Source: Cyprinodon diabolis (taxonomy: Eukaryota; Chordata; Actinopteri; Cyprinodontiformes; Cyprinodontidae). From it: a stretch of 64,000 nucleotides of DNA. The notes beneath the pieces were generated by a model. That model ran no database searches. It was not told where the DNA came from and saw only the letters and a program-made list of their open reading frames with translations. This document shows positions 19,547 through 30,805 of this stretch, piece after piece (position 1 is the first letter of the stretch; each line of letters opens with the position of its first letter). Position numbers and translations under genes: made by a program. The DNA is taken from NCBI GenBank assembly GCA_030533445.1, contig CM060065.1, positions 3,522,341 through 3,586,340 on the forward strand, read 5' to 3'.

Positions 19547-21030
19547 GAACAAACTGCAAAAAAATATGTGACGATTATCACCTCAGTGCCAATCCTCCAA
19601 ACATTTTTTAATGAAGGGGACCTGAAACCAGCCTTCAGGCTAAACAGGGCCACCATCGTCCTCTTCCTTCAGCTGCTGCCCATCCAGAAGGCCCATGGAT
19701 GGCCGCAGGAGATAGAAGTGCTGGTGACCCTGTACTGGCTGGCCTGGGGTGCATCATATAGGGCAACAGCTGCCATCTTTGGGATGCCCCAGTCCACTGT
19801 GTGCCGGGTGGTGCACAGAATTGTCAACGCCCTAATGGGCATCATTCAAAAAATCATTGTTCTGCCCAAAGAACCAGATTTGAAGGGAGTGGGGGCTGGT
19901 TTTGCCCACCTTGATGGGAACGAGGCCTTTAAGGCAGCAGTTGGTGCGATTGATGGGTGCCATGTGCGCATTGTTCCACCTGCAGAGCCACAAAAAAGGT
20001 GTTACATAAACAGAAAACTCTTCCCCTTAATAATACTGCAGGGTGTGTGTGACGCACAGGGAAAGTTTTTGCACGTTTACATCGGCAATGTCGGCTCTGT
20101 CCATGATTCACGGGTACTGCGGCGCTCGCCGTTGTATAAAAACGCTTTATACCCACCTGAGGACTTTTTTCTACTCGTTGATGGTGGATACCCATGCCTC
20201 CGGTACCCGATCACCCTCCTGACGCCCTATCACCAGCCAGATGCCAGTAAGATCTCTTACCTTCTTGTCCATGAATAGAGCCAACAATGATACAAAATTA
20301 ATACCAAGATTATATTAATTGGATAAAACATTAAAGGAATAGTACACCCAAAACATGATTAGCCTTCATTTTCTACTCACCCCCATGCTGAACAACACTC
20401 TGGAGTCCTTTGTTGATATCTCAAATGCATCTGGAGATCTGGGAGGCTTCTTGCTGTCTGCTGACATTCAAATAATGGAGGTCTATGGTGCCCGAGGCAG
20501 AAAGGTCCATAAAAGTCCACAAAAAACGTGTCAATATTCCTCCATACTGCTCGTCCAATGTATTCCAAGTGTCCTGAGTCTAAATGATTTTGTTTCGAGT
20601 AAATTATGGACGCTACCAACTCAGGACACTTGGAATACATTGGACGAGCAGTATGGAGGAATATTGACACGTTTTTTGTGGACTTTTATGGACCTTTCTG
20701 CCTCGGGCACCATAGACCTCCATTATTTGAATGTCAGCAGACAGCAAGAAGCCTCCCGGATCTCCAGATGCATTTGAGATATCAAAAAAGTACTCCAGAG
20801 TGTTGTTCAGCATGGGGGTGAGTAGAAAATGAAGGCTAATCATGTTTTGGGTGTACTATTCCTTTAAGACATATTACCATATTACCTTAATTAAAAGTTA
20901 ATTTTAAATTTGGTACAGGACAAGTGGAGGCACGCTACAACAGGCACCACGCCAAGGCAAGAAACATCATTCAGCGTGCCTTTGGTGGTCTGAAGACACG
21001 GTGGCGTTCCATTTTCTTTAGGATACATTT
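19547..21030 (+). pseudogene. HARBI1-like DDE transposase (Harbinger A)
   Basis: Exon 19547-20246 starts after TATTTACAG and ends at GTAAGATC. The next exon starts at 20919 after TTTGGTACAG, and the two join in phase. The first exon has the helix-turn-helix region (LYWLAWGASYRATAAIFGMP, STVCRVVHRIV) and two catalytic acids: AAVGAIDGCHVRI and GNVGSVHDSRVLRRSP. The second has RYNRHHAKARNIIQRAFGGL, where family members carry a Glu three residues before FG (ERAFG); here it is Gln. The 676-base intron holds a palindromic MITE. The frame is otherwise clean, so it was lost recently or is silenced by this one change plus truncation. Confidence 0.85.
20335..20863. mobile_element. Palindromic MITE flanked by TTAA (Kolobok- or piggyBac-type)
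   Basis: Starts AGGAATAGTACACCCAAAAC and ends with its complement. TTAA flanks it at 20331-20334 and 20864-20867. The two arms, of about 230 bp each, are near-perfect inverted copies with a short unpaired centre around 20580-20625. TTAA duplications occur in Kolobok and piggyBac; AGG ends favour Kolobok. It lies wholly within an intron, so it need not disturb splicing. Confidence 0.8.
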
Positions 21031-21190
21031 TAAGATATCAAAAATGTGCACAACTCTATTTGCTCAGATATTCTCATTTCTATTATAAGCATATAACGGC
21101 AAATATACTGTCACCAAACTTGTTGCACACATAGATAACCTCATCCGGATCATAGTACAACTCACCGTAATTTTTGCGTCTTCCGGTCTT
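21031..21190 (+). repeat. Single unit of the 2.5-3.4 kb satellite-like repeat
   Basis: TTATAAGCATATAACGGC, CACCAAACTTGTTGCACACATAG and ACCTCATCCGGATCATAGTACAACTC-like words match the order of the repeat at 2.8-3.4 kb. The fusion to Harbinger A coding sequence marks the truncation point. Confidence 0.6.
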
Positions 21191-21540
21191 AAAAGAGCAA
21201 GAGTGATAGAGGTAACAACCGGTACCAGGCAGTCGTGTACATTAGCATCACTAATTATCTAAATTTGCCTATCCATGACAACTTCAAAATGTATATTATA
21301 TTATAAATATGTTAAGTTCCATTTGTTTTTTTTTTCAACTAAAGTCATTTACACATGGATTATTCGTAGCCTCAAACATCCAATCGACCTTGTTGTTAGC
21401 AGCCATCTTTTCTTGTCACGTCAACTCCTGCTGCAGGAAAAAAAAAAGGAATAGGCTGCCTCTGAGATTTTGAGCCTGCGCTCAGGGCAGCAAATCCAGA
21501 TATTACACAAATAAATCCTCTCTACGCATGTGCAGAGGAA
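21191..21540. other. Unassigned spacer
   Basis: No gene or repeat recognised. A poly-A run (21439-21447) is present. Confidence 0.5.
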
Positions 21541-21690
21541 TCTGTTGAAGGTTCTCAGTCATCCGGGTCATAGTTATTCAAAAAGAAATGTCAAACAATC
21601 CACTGGACTTGGTTTCAAAGTTTGAGAGAATCGTCTTCAAATGTGGAAACCAAGTCGAGGGAATTGTTTTACATTTCTTTTGGAATGTAG
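21541..21690. repeat. Foldback-type repeat fragment (CCACTGGACTTGGTTT family)
   Basis: Contains TTCTCAGTCATCCGGGTCAT and ATCCACTGGACTTGGTTTC, and later the complement-like words GGAAACCAAGTCGAGGGAATTG. Shares its core with the element at 22698-22837. Confidence 0.55.
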
Positions 21691-21809
21691 CAAAAATCTT
21701 TTCTGTGTTCGTAAGAGAGCCAACCGTCAAAAAAACTTGACTTGTAAACAGTGATTTGTCTGTATTTCAGAGTTACACTTCGAACATAGTCTCTCTGTGT
21801 GTATTTACA

Positions 21810-22090
21810 GGTTTGTTCTACACATTTGCAAATCTTAGTGCACATTTGCAAATCTTAGAGCACATTTGTAGATCTGAATACAGGTTTTGTGGATTTTTTT
21901 ACACATCTGCAAACCGGATTACAAACACAAGTAGTTTTACACATTTGCAGATTGTTGTACAGACAAACAAATCTTGTCACACATTTCAAGATTTATTTAC
22001 GCATTTTCAAATCCAGCTGCACGCACAGAAATCAAGATACAGACACACAACTCTTCACACACATGCAAATAATTTTGCAAAAATATTGCT
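21810..22090. repeat. Degenerate minisatellite, about 20-30-bp units
   Basis: The word ACACATTTGCAAATCTT recurs with changes (GCACATTTGCAAATCTTAGA, ACACATCTGCAAACC, ACACATTTGCAGATTGTTG, ACACATTTCAAGATTT) across 280 bases. The spacing is irregular, so it is not a CRISPR array. Confidence 0.7.
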
Positions 22091-22099
22091 CCCATAGTA

Positions 22100-22697
22100 G
22101 AAGCATAGTAGAAAATGACACTAATTTTCCAAAGTCCTGTTTAAAGCATTAAAAGCACTGAAATCTTTCAGAGGCTTGTAAATGGACCATTCTTTTTAAA
22201 CATTTTTTTTTATCTGAGATAAAATGAATTATCACTAACCAACAACAATCCCACCAAATATGTATCAATCCACACGTCAGCTTCCTGTGCATCTCCACGA
22301 TTCAAGGGCTTGATATTCTTCTAAAGTACTTCCACATCATAACTCCTCCCCTCACTTCACCCACAGCTTCCTCCTCCCGGCCTGTGCTGCCTCTACAAAT
22401 GGGATAAGAGCACTAATGTGATTGAAAGAGGGAGAGAGAAAAGGACAGACAGAGATAGAGTAAAGGGACAGGTTCTAATTTAATAGAAACTCCATTTGGC
22501 TAATGGAGCTGTGGACTGACCAGCCAGTCTTTAACCCACACACACACACAAATACACAGAGTCATTTACCGCTCAGTGTATGGTACCATGTGAGCATGAG
22601 ATCCTATTAGCATTTACCACCATACGCTTTGCCAGAGTTGAATGAATATGTAGAAATGACAGAATTTTGTGGGTGGAAGCTGAGGATAAACAGGGAA
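22100..22697. other. Unassigned spacer
   Basis: Contains a short CACACACACACA run (22539-22548) and GAGAGA-rich stretches (22430-22460). No coding signal. Confidence 0.5.
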
Positions 22698-22837
22698 ATT
22701 CCATAAAAGTTCAAAAAATATCCACTGGACTTGGTTTTACAAGATTTGAAGACGTTTCGCCACCTCTCCAGGAAGCTTTCTCAATTCAAATGTCTGACAT
22801 TTGTCCAGTGGATATTTTTTTTTAACTTTTACGGAAT
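22698..22837. repeat. Small foldback element with ~35-bp inverted ends
   Basis: The left end ATTCCATAAAAGTTCAAAAA and right end AACTTTTACGGAAT are inverted, as are TATCCACTGGAC and GTCCAGTGGATA. The middle holds TTTGAAGACGTTTCGCC and AAGCTTTCTCAATTC, words common in fish non-autonomous repeats. No target duplication is evident. Confidence 0.65.
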
Positions 22838-24138
22838 GACTGAGAATCTTCATCAGCATAAACAGGGAAACTGATGAATAGAGTGGCAAGTGGTAAAAGT
22901 GAAATTATTCCTTCAGACAGATCCTCCAAAAAAATGAGGACAACTAAAAGGTAGAAAATTGGCATGATGAGAGCACAGGTTAATGGTTTCATTGTTACCC
23001 AGCTGGAAATGGCCCACTGCTTTAGCTCTGGTGCTTTGCTGCTTAAATGCAAGGATGAGACAAGACAGAATGGGGCAGGTAGCTGATAATTGCTAGCATA
23101 ATAGATGCCTTGCAAAAAAATATCTACTGAGAAGGAATTTCTTTTTCCAGGATATCGTCGCATAAACACAGTAATTTCTCATCCACGCATCGTCTAGTTG
23201 TCTGATTTACTTCTATATCTGGAACAGAGAGAAGAACCTTGGATGAGTGACAGAAATCTCTAACAGGACATGTCCTTGATTGCAGAAATGTTGGCTTCTC
23301 TCCGTCTCTTACCATCTCTGCTTTGTGCTTCCTGCAATGCATATAGAACTAATGCTTCGATGCTTCTCAGAGGAACCAATCTCAATTAAAGTAAAACTTG
23401 ACATATGACCAGAGGTTACATAACAAACTTTTATGTACCATAAAATGGATGACAGGGCAGTCTAGGATGTTTCTTCCACACAGACTGAGTACAATATTTC
23501 AACAATTCTGTATTCCTAAAAGGTTCAACTTGTTAGTGCTTCTCTAATGGAGGCCAGTTCTAGTTTTACAAACCTTTAAAGATAAGGTTGAATAGATTCT
23601 GATTAGCTTTCTTTAACAGAAGAATTAAGAGGAATCCATGCGACTCATCAAGTAACTGATTCTGATGTCTTACACATTTGGTGAACATCGTGATGTGTTT
23701 CTGTGGGCCGAGCTTAGCTGGAGGCTGAAAGACTCCCCATGAGGGCTTTAACAAACCTATCTAGCAAGTTTGGTTAGCTTTTTTAAAAACAAAATACAGC
23801 TGCAGAAAATTTTGATTTTATCTAGATATGCAGCCTAAGGTTATTAACTTTATGGGGCCAGGATAGTATTTAACTTTAATGGAAGGAACCAAATCAGTTA
23901 ACCAACCACACCAACTCGATGGAAGGACAATCTGACAGGGTTCCTTCTGATTAAACGGGATGTCATCTACAACTAGCTAACAGAAACACAGAGAGAGATC
24001 TAAAGCTCTAAAAAAGCTGAAGAGCACCATTTATTTTGGATCCTCATAAACAAAACAAGCAGCTATTTCTAAATGGCAAACAGCCCTTATATAGCTGGGT
24101 AGGGTGGCCATTTCTATAGCACCAAAAAGGAGGACATT
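22838..24138. other. Unassigned DNA, possibly unique host sequence
   Basis: About 1.3 kb without a recognised repeat. The minus-strand open frames at 22822-23342 lack domains and were not accepted as exons. Confidence 0.4.
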
Positions 24139-24374
24139 AGCTGTGTCTCAATTCGCAGGCTGCGTAGTTCCGAGGACCTGGCCTACCTAGCCTCCGGAGG
24201 ACCCAGCCTTGGTAGGCTACTCCGGAGGATCCTCAGCCGTTGGTAAATAGGACGGTCTAGCCTTTGGAGCACTTCCTGGTTACGACACAACATCATCATG
24301 TCTACACAAAGCCCGGGAAAAACCGCGCCATTAAAAATTTAGAAATTAGACATTTAACAGAAGAATCAACCGAA

Positions 24375-25960
24375 ATGGACAAGAAAATTTTTATTTTATT
24401 TACTTGTTGTTGGAGGAGTCGGATTTGGCGGCAGCAAAACCGGCAAAAGATTTTTTTGAGACTGGCAGAGCGCAGTGGAGAGGTAACATTTACCTGCTAT
24501 TATTTTCCCCCACTAGGGTCTGCTAATGATCATACTATACCAGTTATTAATCAAACACTTGTCAGCAGATTGACGAATATCGTTTAATATCAAATTTTAG
24601 ATTTATTTTTAAGACTTGGTATAAGCTTATGTTTGTAACTTTAGTAATTTGAATTGAATAGTTAAATGTTTACAATCCCTGTAAATAACTGACTTAAATC
24701 ACTACTTTCACTATCACTAATGTTGTGTGGAGAAGGCAAACTGTATTATTGAGAAATAAATCCTTATTTGTCTAAATTGTTATCCACTTACTGCCTGATT
24801 TTATTTGCAATTAGATAACAGAAAAATAATACAGGAAAAATAAATATAAAAACGAAAAACAAAAGTTAAATAGTGGATCTAGATGAAGTAAAATAAGTAA
24901 AGGCCAGAATTGTTTGGTCCCAAATTGGCAACACCAGGCGTTAAGGGGTTAACATTCACTAGAATTGTATCAGCTAAAATGAAATTGCTATCATCTAATC
25001 CTGTTCTCAACCTTCATCTCTCTATCCAGACCAGGCCGACGTACTGTCGCATCAATCTAAATGTTCCTGTTCTTCAAATATTCTTCAATAATCATGACAC
25101 AAGACCAGATTTTTTGCTGAGCTGAGAGTCTCTGGTGGTGCTGCTGGAGCTTCTCAATAGAGACCTTGGTCTTCCTCTTCTGGCTAGCGAGTGGGGCATC
25201 CTACAGAGTGGTGGCTAGGGTGTTCGGGATGCCTCGCTCCACAGTTCACCGCATTGTCGACCGGGTTACTAAGGAGGTGGTGGCCATCTGCCACCGAGTC
25301 ATCTGCCTCCCCAAAACTGCAGAAGACCTGGCAGCAGTAACCCAGGGGTTTGAAGGGCTGGCAGGACACAGAGCTTTTCTGAAAGCTGCTGGAGCGATGG
25401 ACGGCTGCCATGTGAGGATCAAACCTCCAAGCGGTCCTGATGGTCACTGCTATCGCAACAGGAAACTGTTTTCCTCCATCATTCTACAGGCAGTTTGTGA
25501 CCAACAGGGCCGTTTCATCAACACGTACTTGGTTCAGGGCCATCTTCCTCAAAGCGCTGGAGGTGCACCACACCTTTGTGCCTCAGGTATGTTACTAAAT
25601 GAGAGAATTATTGCTTATAGATAAATGATAAAAAGCTTTAAATTAATTTCTTCAAATATACTATAAAATGTTTTTTGTCTTCTTTTTTCTACAGGTCATA
25701 ACGGCATGTGCTGTCCTGCACAACATCTGCCTGGGAGCTGGTGACATCATGGCCCCAGAGGATGAAGAGCAGGACAACATACTAGAGGATGAGGAGGGGG
25801 AGAACATGTTGGAGGCAGTCAGTGGTGCTCACTGGCGGGACCAGCTGTCTGCCGAGGTGTCTGCCCTGGAGAAGGGTCTACCGACCACTGTTACATTTAG
25901 ATGGCAAGTAGAATCACTTTTTAGCTGTTCTCATTTCAGGGTTATGAAAACAGGTGTAGT
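24375..25960 (+). pseudogene. HARBI1-like transposase (Harbinger B), internally deleted
   Basis: A short first exon (MDKKIFILFTCCWRSRIWR...) ends at GTAACA near 24482. The main exon begins near 25029 after ATCCAG with NVPVLQIFFNNHDTRPDFLL, then a stop and a frameshift. It continues with FWLASGASYRVVARVFGMPR, STVHRIVDRVTKEVVAICH and the first catalytic acid in AAGAMDGCHVRIKPPS. After GRFINTYL the sequence jumps to the FLKALEVHHTFVP block, so the segment with the second Asp and the Glu is deleted. A last exon from 25695 encodes VITACAVLHNICLGAGDIMA and an acidic tail. It cannot be catalytically active. Confidence 0.85.
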
Positions 25961-27118
25961 AAAGTAATTTTCTGCGTCTTCTTAAACATTTTTAGTAACA
26001 TGGCAGCCGTCGATTGGGTCAGCCCTTCAAACCCTGATGGACGATGTGGTGAACAGTGGAGAGAGGCATCCCCCCACCCCCCAGATGATGTCCCACTATC
26101 AGTCAGAAGACTCCAAGGTCATCTGTGTGGCATCCCATCCAGTCCAGCAGCACCACCAGGGACTCCTGCTCAGTCGAAATTGTATATATATGTTCTTTTA
26201 TAGTATTTCTTTTATATCTTCTGTAAATAGCTGTAGTGGTTAAAATTGAATGTAAATAGTTAAAAATATTTTTAATAGTTTATTGTATATAATTGCATCT
26301 CTAAAAATAAATTGATGTTGTCACTGAGAAGTTGTTCTAAGTTTACTTAAATTGTAAAGAAGTGATGAAACAGATAATGCAAAAAGGTTAAAAGACTTTA
26401 AGAACACACCGACAACAATAACTTTGATAAATGATTTAATAATTTAATTTAATAACAGTAACACATAGCCTGAACTTGTAAAAACAGCAACAACAAAAAA
26501 AAGAACACACCAACAAAAATTAACGTCTGTCCACCATCCTCTCCAATAAATTAAACAATCTGTCCATCCTTTCCCGGCTCTCTCTTTCTCTTCTCTCCTC
26601 CGCCTCCCTCTGCCATCTCATATCCTCCCTGATCAAATCAACCAACTCGTCACTCCTTCTTCTCTTCCTCCTTTCCCTCCTCTGTCCTGGCCTCTCATCC
26701 TCACTCTCTTCCTCATCGTCTCCCTGACGCTGCCCAGCCTCTGCAGCACCTGGCACTGGTGTGTCCTCAGGGATGGAGGCAACAGAGGGCCTCCGTCCTA
26801 ATACCTCATCCATGAGGACAAACCAGGGCCAGGTGGCAGCAGTAGGCTTCCCACTGACCCCCTGCCCTGTCCCTGGTTCTTTGCATTCCTAAAGTAGAGG
26901 AAAACAATTTGTGTTAACAGATGCAATTTTCTGTAGTGTTTCTTTAAAGCTAGAAAAAAGGAGTGTTTCATGATTTGGATGGATTAATGAAATTCTACAG
27001 AAAAAGAGACGACTTTGGAATAATAACTTTGAGATCACTTTTTTCAAGCTAACTCAAAGTGTAAATGAACCTGAATATAATATATGTAAGATGTCATTTC
27101 CCTACACATATACACACA

Positions 27119-27267
<149 letters not shown>

Positions 27268-27887
27268 GTATATGTGTGTATTTCATTACATTATCCAAAC
27301 CTGAACATACTTTGTATTTTTTTTTAGGTTGTCCCACTTTTTTTGGCCTGTTGTGGCTCAACTTTAACCTCCAAGGCCCATTTTCTGCAGGATTGTTCTA
27401 AACAAGAGAAATGAGAAGAGATAAACACACAAGGATCACTTCTATCACAAATATAAGATTTATAAAAAGTGGCATCTGGGCATCATTTCATGTGATCAAA
27501 AGATTATATTTGTACGTTGGTGTTTGAACAGGACTTCTGTTAACTTGTGTGACTTTTACATAGAAATGCAACATGTATATGGAATTATGCCTCAACTCTT
27601 ACCTCCAACCGACTGCAGCAGTATTTTTGGCACCGGTAAAAAGGTGGTCATTTTGCCCACGGAGTTTTATCAACTCCTCTGTCTGCTCCCTGCTCCCTGG
27701 AACAAAATGACATGTAAATCATATTTCTGTTATGTCAACAGGCAAAATTACTGTTCTGTATAATTACGCCGGCATTGTTCTTCAAGTGAATTATACTTTA
27801 AACCTTATTTTACTGTACTGTAAATAAACTATACATTATTGAGTATTCATACAGTATTGCAGTATATAGGGCTCGGGATCCGCGTTG

Positions 27888-27936
27888 CATTGTGGGACGT
27901 GGCGGCCATATTGAGAGCTACGCGAACGTAAACATA
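27888..27936 (+). promoter_or_regulatory. Promoter-like GC-rich start region with YY1-type motif
   Basis: GCATTGTGGGACGTGGCGGCCATATTGAGAG lies about 60-100 bases upstream of the YqaJ-family ATG; GGCGGCCATATT fits a YY1 consensus. The opposite end of the same element has CATCAAGATGGCGGCGAC (28877-28894) upstream of the THAP gene, a second YY1-type site. There is no TATA box at the right distance. Inferred only from motif and position. Confidence 0.4.
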
Positions 27937-27991
27937 GCTCTGATACAACATTGTTGTTGAAAGTAGAGACATAGAAGTAGAGAGAAAAAAG

Positions 27992-28252
27992 ATGTTAAAA
28001 TCCCGAAAAGGATCTGGAATTTACCGGGACACATTAAGTAGAGAAGCCAGGGACCGGTATGTTGACAAAATCAGCATTATTTATAATTTGGATCCATATG
28101 AGGTTCCAAACCGATGAGTGAGCGCCTATACTTCAAAACAGTTCCGAAGCTACAAGTCCTTGGAGTCTCATGTGCAGTTCACGAATGGATGGGTTCAGGA
28201 GCTGCAGATCATAAAGCCAGCAAACAGCGGGAACACAGTAATCAGTACAAAG
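27992..28252 (+). pseudogene. First exon of a YqaJ/SWIM-family transposon protein
   Basis: From ATG 27992 the frame encodes LSREARDRYVDKISIIYNLD, then PYEVPNR and a TGA stop at 28115. The frame continues open with SAYTSKQFRSYKSLESHVQF and TNGWVQELQ to a GTAAGC donor after 28252. A DPY...YKSLE...FxxGWV order at the N-terminus is seen in many fish and invertebrate uncharacterised proteins with SWIM and YqaJ-like nuclease domains. Those domains are not in this window. The similarity is from memory, so the family call is tentative; the exon itself is well supported by the open frame and donor. Confidence 0.5.
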
Positions 28253-28565
28253 GTAAGCTGTGCTCAGACGGGCTCTGGAACCTGCTAGTTTAGCAACTGC
28301 TAACCGCTAATGCTAACAACCACTCACACATGTAATGTACTTTTAACTAGCTGCTATGTGTTTCAAAGGTGTAGTTAGTAATGTTAACTGCCAACCCTCC
28401 CTAAACCCTCCGGGTTTCTCACGTATTTCAGCCTTTTCCCGCTGCCTTTTTTATTATTTTCCTGTAAAAGATCCCAACTTTGAAGGAAAGAAACACTGTA
28501 GGCTATAAAATAAAAACGTGCATCTTTAACTTACCAGAATGAAATTGTGGGGAACACACTCTCAT

Positions 28566-28772
28566 TTACATCGGGATACTGTGGAAAGTTATGTTCGGTC
28601 GTCTTACAGCCGCGATCCAAGCTAGCCGACGACTCTTTATTTCTGACACGTTGTCTCTGTGGTTGCGCCTCCAGGCAGGAAAGCGGTGGAAAGTTAACCC
28701 ATTTTCTAAGTTTTTCCCATGGCGATCATGTGTTGCGCTGTTACAGCCCACAATACAGCAACGGTTTACCAT
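28566..28772 (-). pseudogene. First exon of a THAP-domain protein
   Basis: The frame from ATG 28770-28772 encodes VNRCCIVGCNSATHDRHGKN, then GLTFHRFPAWRR and RRLAWIAAVRRPNITFHSIP. This is the N-terminal half of a C2CH THAP zinc finger: Cys pair (CCIVGC), the FHRFP core and the conserved Trp. The Cys-His half should lie in the next exon; a GTAAATG donor follows SIP-D, but no later exon was found. THAP domains bind transposon ends in P-element and Kolobok-type systems. Confidence 0.7.
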
Positions 28773-29509
28773 GGTTGAAATAAAGTTAAGGTGAAATTAA
28801 TCAAATTATAACACAGCTGAGAGGGAGTACAGTATGCGGTAGTCATAGGCAGTAGTATGAGCAGCGGTAAAGGAGGCCATCAAGATGGCGGCGACGCAAA
28901 GTGCTTACGTCATGACGACCAAGCCCTATTGACAGCCCAGTACAGCTGGACTAATGTTATTTCTTCAGCTGCATTAAGCTTTGACAGTTCTAATCCTGTG
29001 TAATAAACTGTATGAGAATAAATAAATCCGATTAGTGAGGGCTATCAGCACAGTTACAAGATGTAGGTTAATAATTGTGACATTTGTATGAAGGCTTTTA
29101 ATTGTTGTTGAGCGTCAGGTTAGCTCTAAGCTTTAGCTTTAGCTGGTCCTACACATCCCGGTGGCTCCGTTACCATCATGTATTTTAATAGATGTTCAGT
29201 AAAAAAAAACAAAAATAATACTCACATTTAAAAGTGTACTCCATCTTACTACTGCCGGCGCTGCTACTGCTTTCCATTTTTCGTCCTTTTTTCGAGTGGG
29301 AGGAGTGTGAGTGGAGAAGCGGAAGAGAGAGCGAGTGAGGAAACTGTTTGAGTGGTTTTTCTTACTTTTTCTATCCTTTTTTTCACTGGGTGTTTGTAAG
29401 TATTGTGTATATAATTGTGTTTTTTGTTGTTTCATAGTTTTTTGGTGGTCTTTGTGGGTTTTGGGGCCGTCCGGTTGTGCTCGGGGGCAGGTCGGCGTCT
29501 CTGCACGCC

Positions 29510-30805
29510 ATGGTGGTGGTGGGGAGTGCTGGAGGCTATTCCACGCTGACACGGAGGAACAGCATCAAGGTGGGTGCTGGTTCTCCGTGCAGTGTGGAGG
29601 AAGTGTGTTTGGCTGTGGGGGAAGTGATTGGACATGGGTCCATCAAGTCGGCAGCTCGCATGAGTGGAGCTGTCGTCTTGTTCGTGGAGAGAGTGGAGCA
29701 GGCTCAGCGGCTGGTGGAAGGAGGCATCTCTGTCAATGGGTTGTTTCTGCAAGTTTCCCCATTGACAGCCTGCAACCAGAGTCACTCTGTCCAACGTCCC
29801 TCCGTTCATCAGTGACGAGTTCCTGATAAAAGAACTGTCTCGACACGGTAAGGTGGTTTCACCCATTCAAAAGGTGATGTCGGGGTGTAAATCACCTTTG
29901 TTGAAACATGTTGTCTCCCATAGGAGACAACTGTTCATGCTTCTGAACAAGCCAGATGAGGAACTCAACCTACGCTTTTATGTTAGACTGGATGGATTTG
30001 ACTACACGCTTTTTGCAACCTCCTCTAACATGAAATGCTTTGGTTGTGGACAGGAGGGACACGTCATTAAAGTGTGCCCTGATGGGGCCGGGCGGAGGCC
30101 CACTGCTGCTGAGAAGATGGGGCCCCCACCTAGTGTGGCTGCTGCTGCTGCAGGGGAACCTGCTGCTGCTGCGGCGGAGGAGCCTGCTGCCGATGCTGCG
30201 GGGGAACCCGCTGCTGCTGCGGCAGAGGAGCCCGCTGCTGCTGCGGGGGGTGCCGCGGTGGTGTCGGAGGGACGTGCAGCGGCCTTAAAACAGTGAAATC
30301 TGTCAAGATGATTATGTGTGTGAGGAAGGATGGGAGCACGGTGCTGAGTGGTGATGGGGTGAATGGTGGTGAGGGTGAGAGCGCAGGTGGGGAGAGAGAC
30401 GGTGTGCAGGGAGAGCAGGAGGGGGTGAAGGGTGATGAGGGGTATTTGGCGTGTGGAGTTCAGGGAGAGACAGGTGAGGTGGAGGTCAGAGGACAGGTTG
30501 AAGGTTCAACTAAAAACAGTGTGGAGTTTTTTTGTGGAGGTGGCGTGGAGGGAGAGAGGGGTCAAGCAGAGGAGGTGATGGAGCTGGAGGCTTCTGCACC
30601 CAAGAGAAAAAGCAAAAGGAAGAATGTGGTGGCTGCTGCACAAGTCGGCAAGCTGGCCAGCAAACAGGCCAGCCAGCAGGCTGCAGAGAAGGAGGAAGAG
30701 TCAGACAGCAGCGATGCTGAGAGCTGGGTCTCTGACACCAGTGAGGTCTCTGTTTTACAGTCCAGTGATAAAGAGCCTTTATACCCTTTATACAGAATCT
30801 TTTAG
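29510..30805 (+). pseudogene. Tx1-like LINE ORF1 (RNA-binding, CCHC zinc knuckle)
   Basis: Starts at ATG 29510 (VVVGSAGGYSTLTRRNSIKV), with an RRM-like first half (SAARMSGAVVLFVERVEQAQ, GISVNGLFLQVSPL). A frameshift near 29762 moves it to a frame with NVPPFISDEFLIKELSRHGK, LKHVVSHRRQLFMLLNKP and the knuckle KCFGCGQEGHVIKVCPDG. An Ala/Glu/Pro repeat (EEPAADAAGEPAAAAAEEP) follows, then a stop at 30294 and a further acidic frame (30293-30805) with Lys-rich end KRKSKRKNVVAAAQ. ORF1 normally packages LINE RNA. The frame is broken at least twice. Confidence 0.7.

Larger units (their letters stand above)
18806..21030 (+). mobile_element. Harbinger A: PIF/Harbinger transposon, 3'-truncated
   Basis: The left end reads GGTCCATTTCTCAATTCACG, a Harbinger-like terminus, and directly abuts L2 ORF1. 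A HARBI1-like transposase lies inside. On the right the homology stops near 21030 in the last transposase exon, where a satellite-like repeat takes over, so the right terminus is missing. No Myb/SANT partner gene was seen. Confidence 0.65.
27866..28929. mobile_element. Internally deleted two-gene element (THAP + YqaJ-family exons)
   Basis: Ends ATAGGGCTCGG (27866) and CCAAGCCCTAT (28929) are inverted repeats with one mismatch; TA flanks the GGGCTYGG core at both ends. Inside, a YqaJ-family first exon reads rightward and a THAP first exon reads leftward, so both point into the middle, and neither gene has its later exons. This is the shape of a deletion derivative of a larger element with two convergent genes. 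It is inserted in an intron of the Harbinger Myb gene. The superfamily could not be named. Confidence 0.55.

Noticed and set aside
20355..20843. Matching open frames on both strands
   Set aside because: Consequence of the palindromic MITE; the same peptide arises from both arms.
21810..22090. Possible CRISPR-like array
   Set aside because: Units and spacers are irregular and degenerate, and the DNA is eukaryotic; a decayed minisatellite.
22822..23342. Overlapping minus-strand open frames of 115 and 72 codons
   Set aside because: No domain, no splice-site support and low-complexity hydrophobic content; likely chance.
29196..29866. Minus-strand open frames over the LINE ORF1
   Set aside because: Mirror frames of ORF1 except for the 17-codon Myb exon 1 at 29226-29277, which is supported by splice phase.
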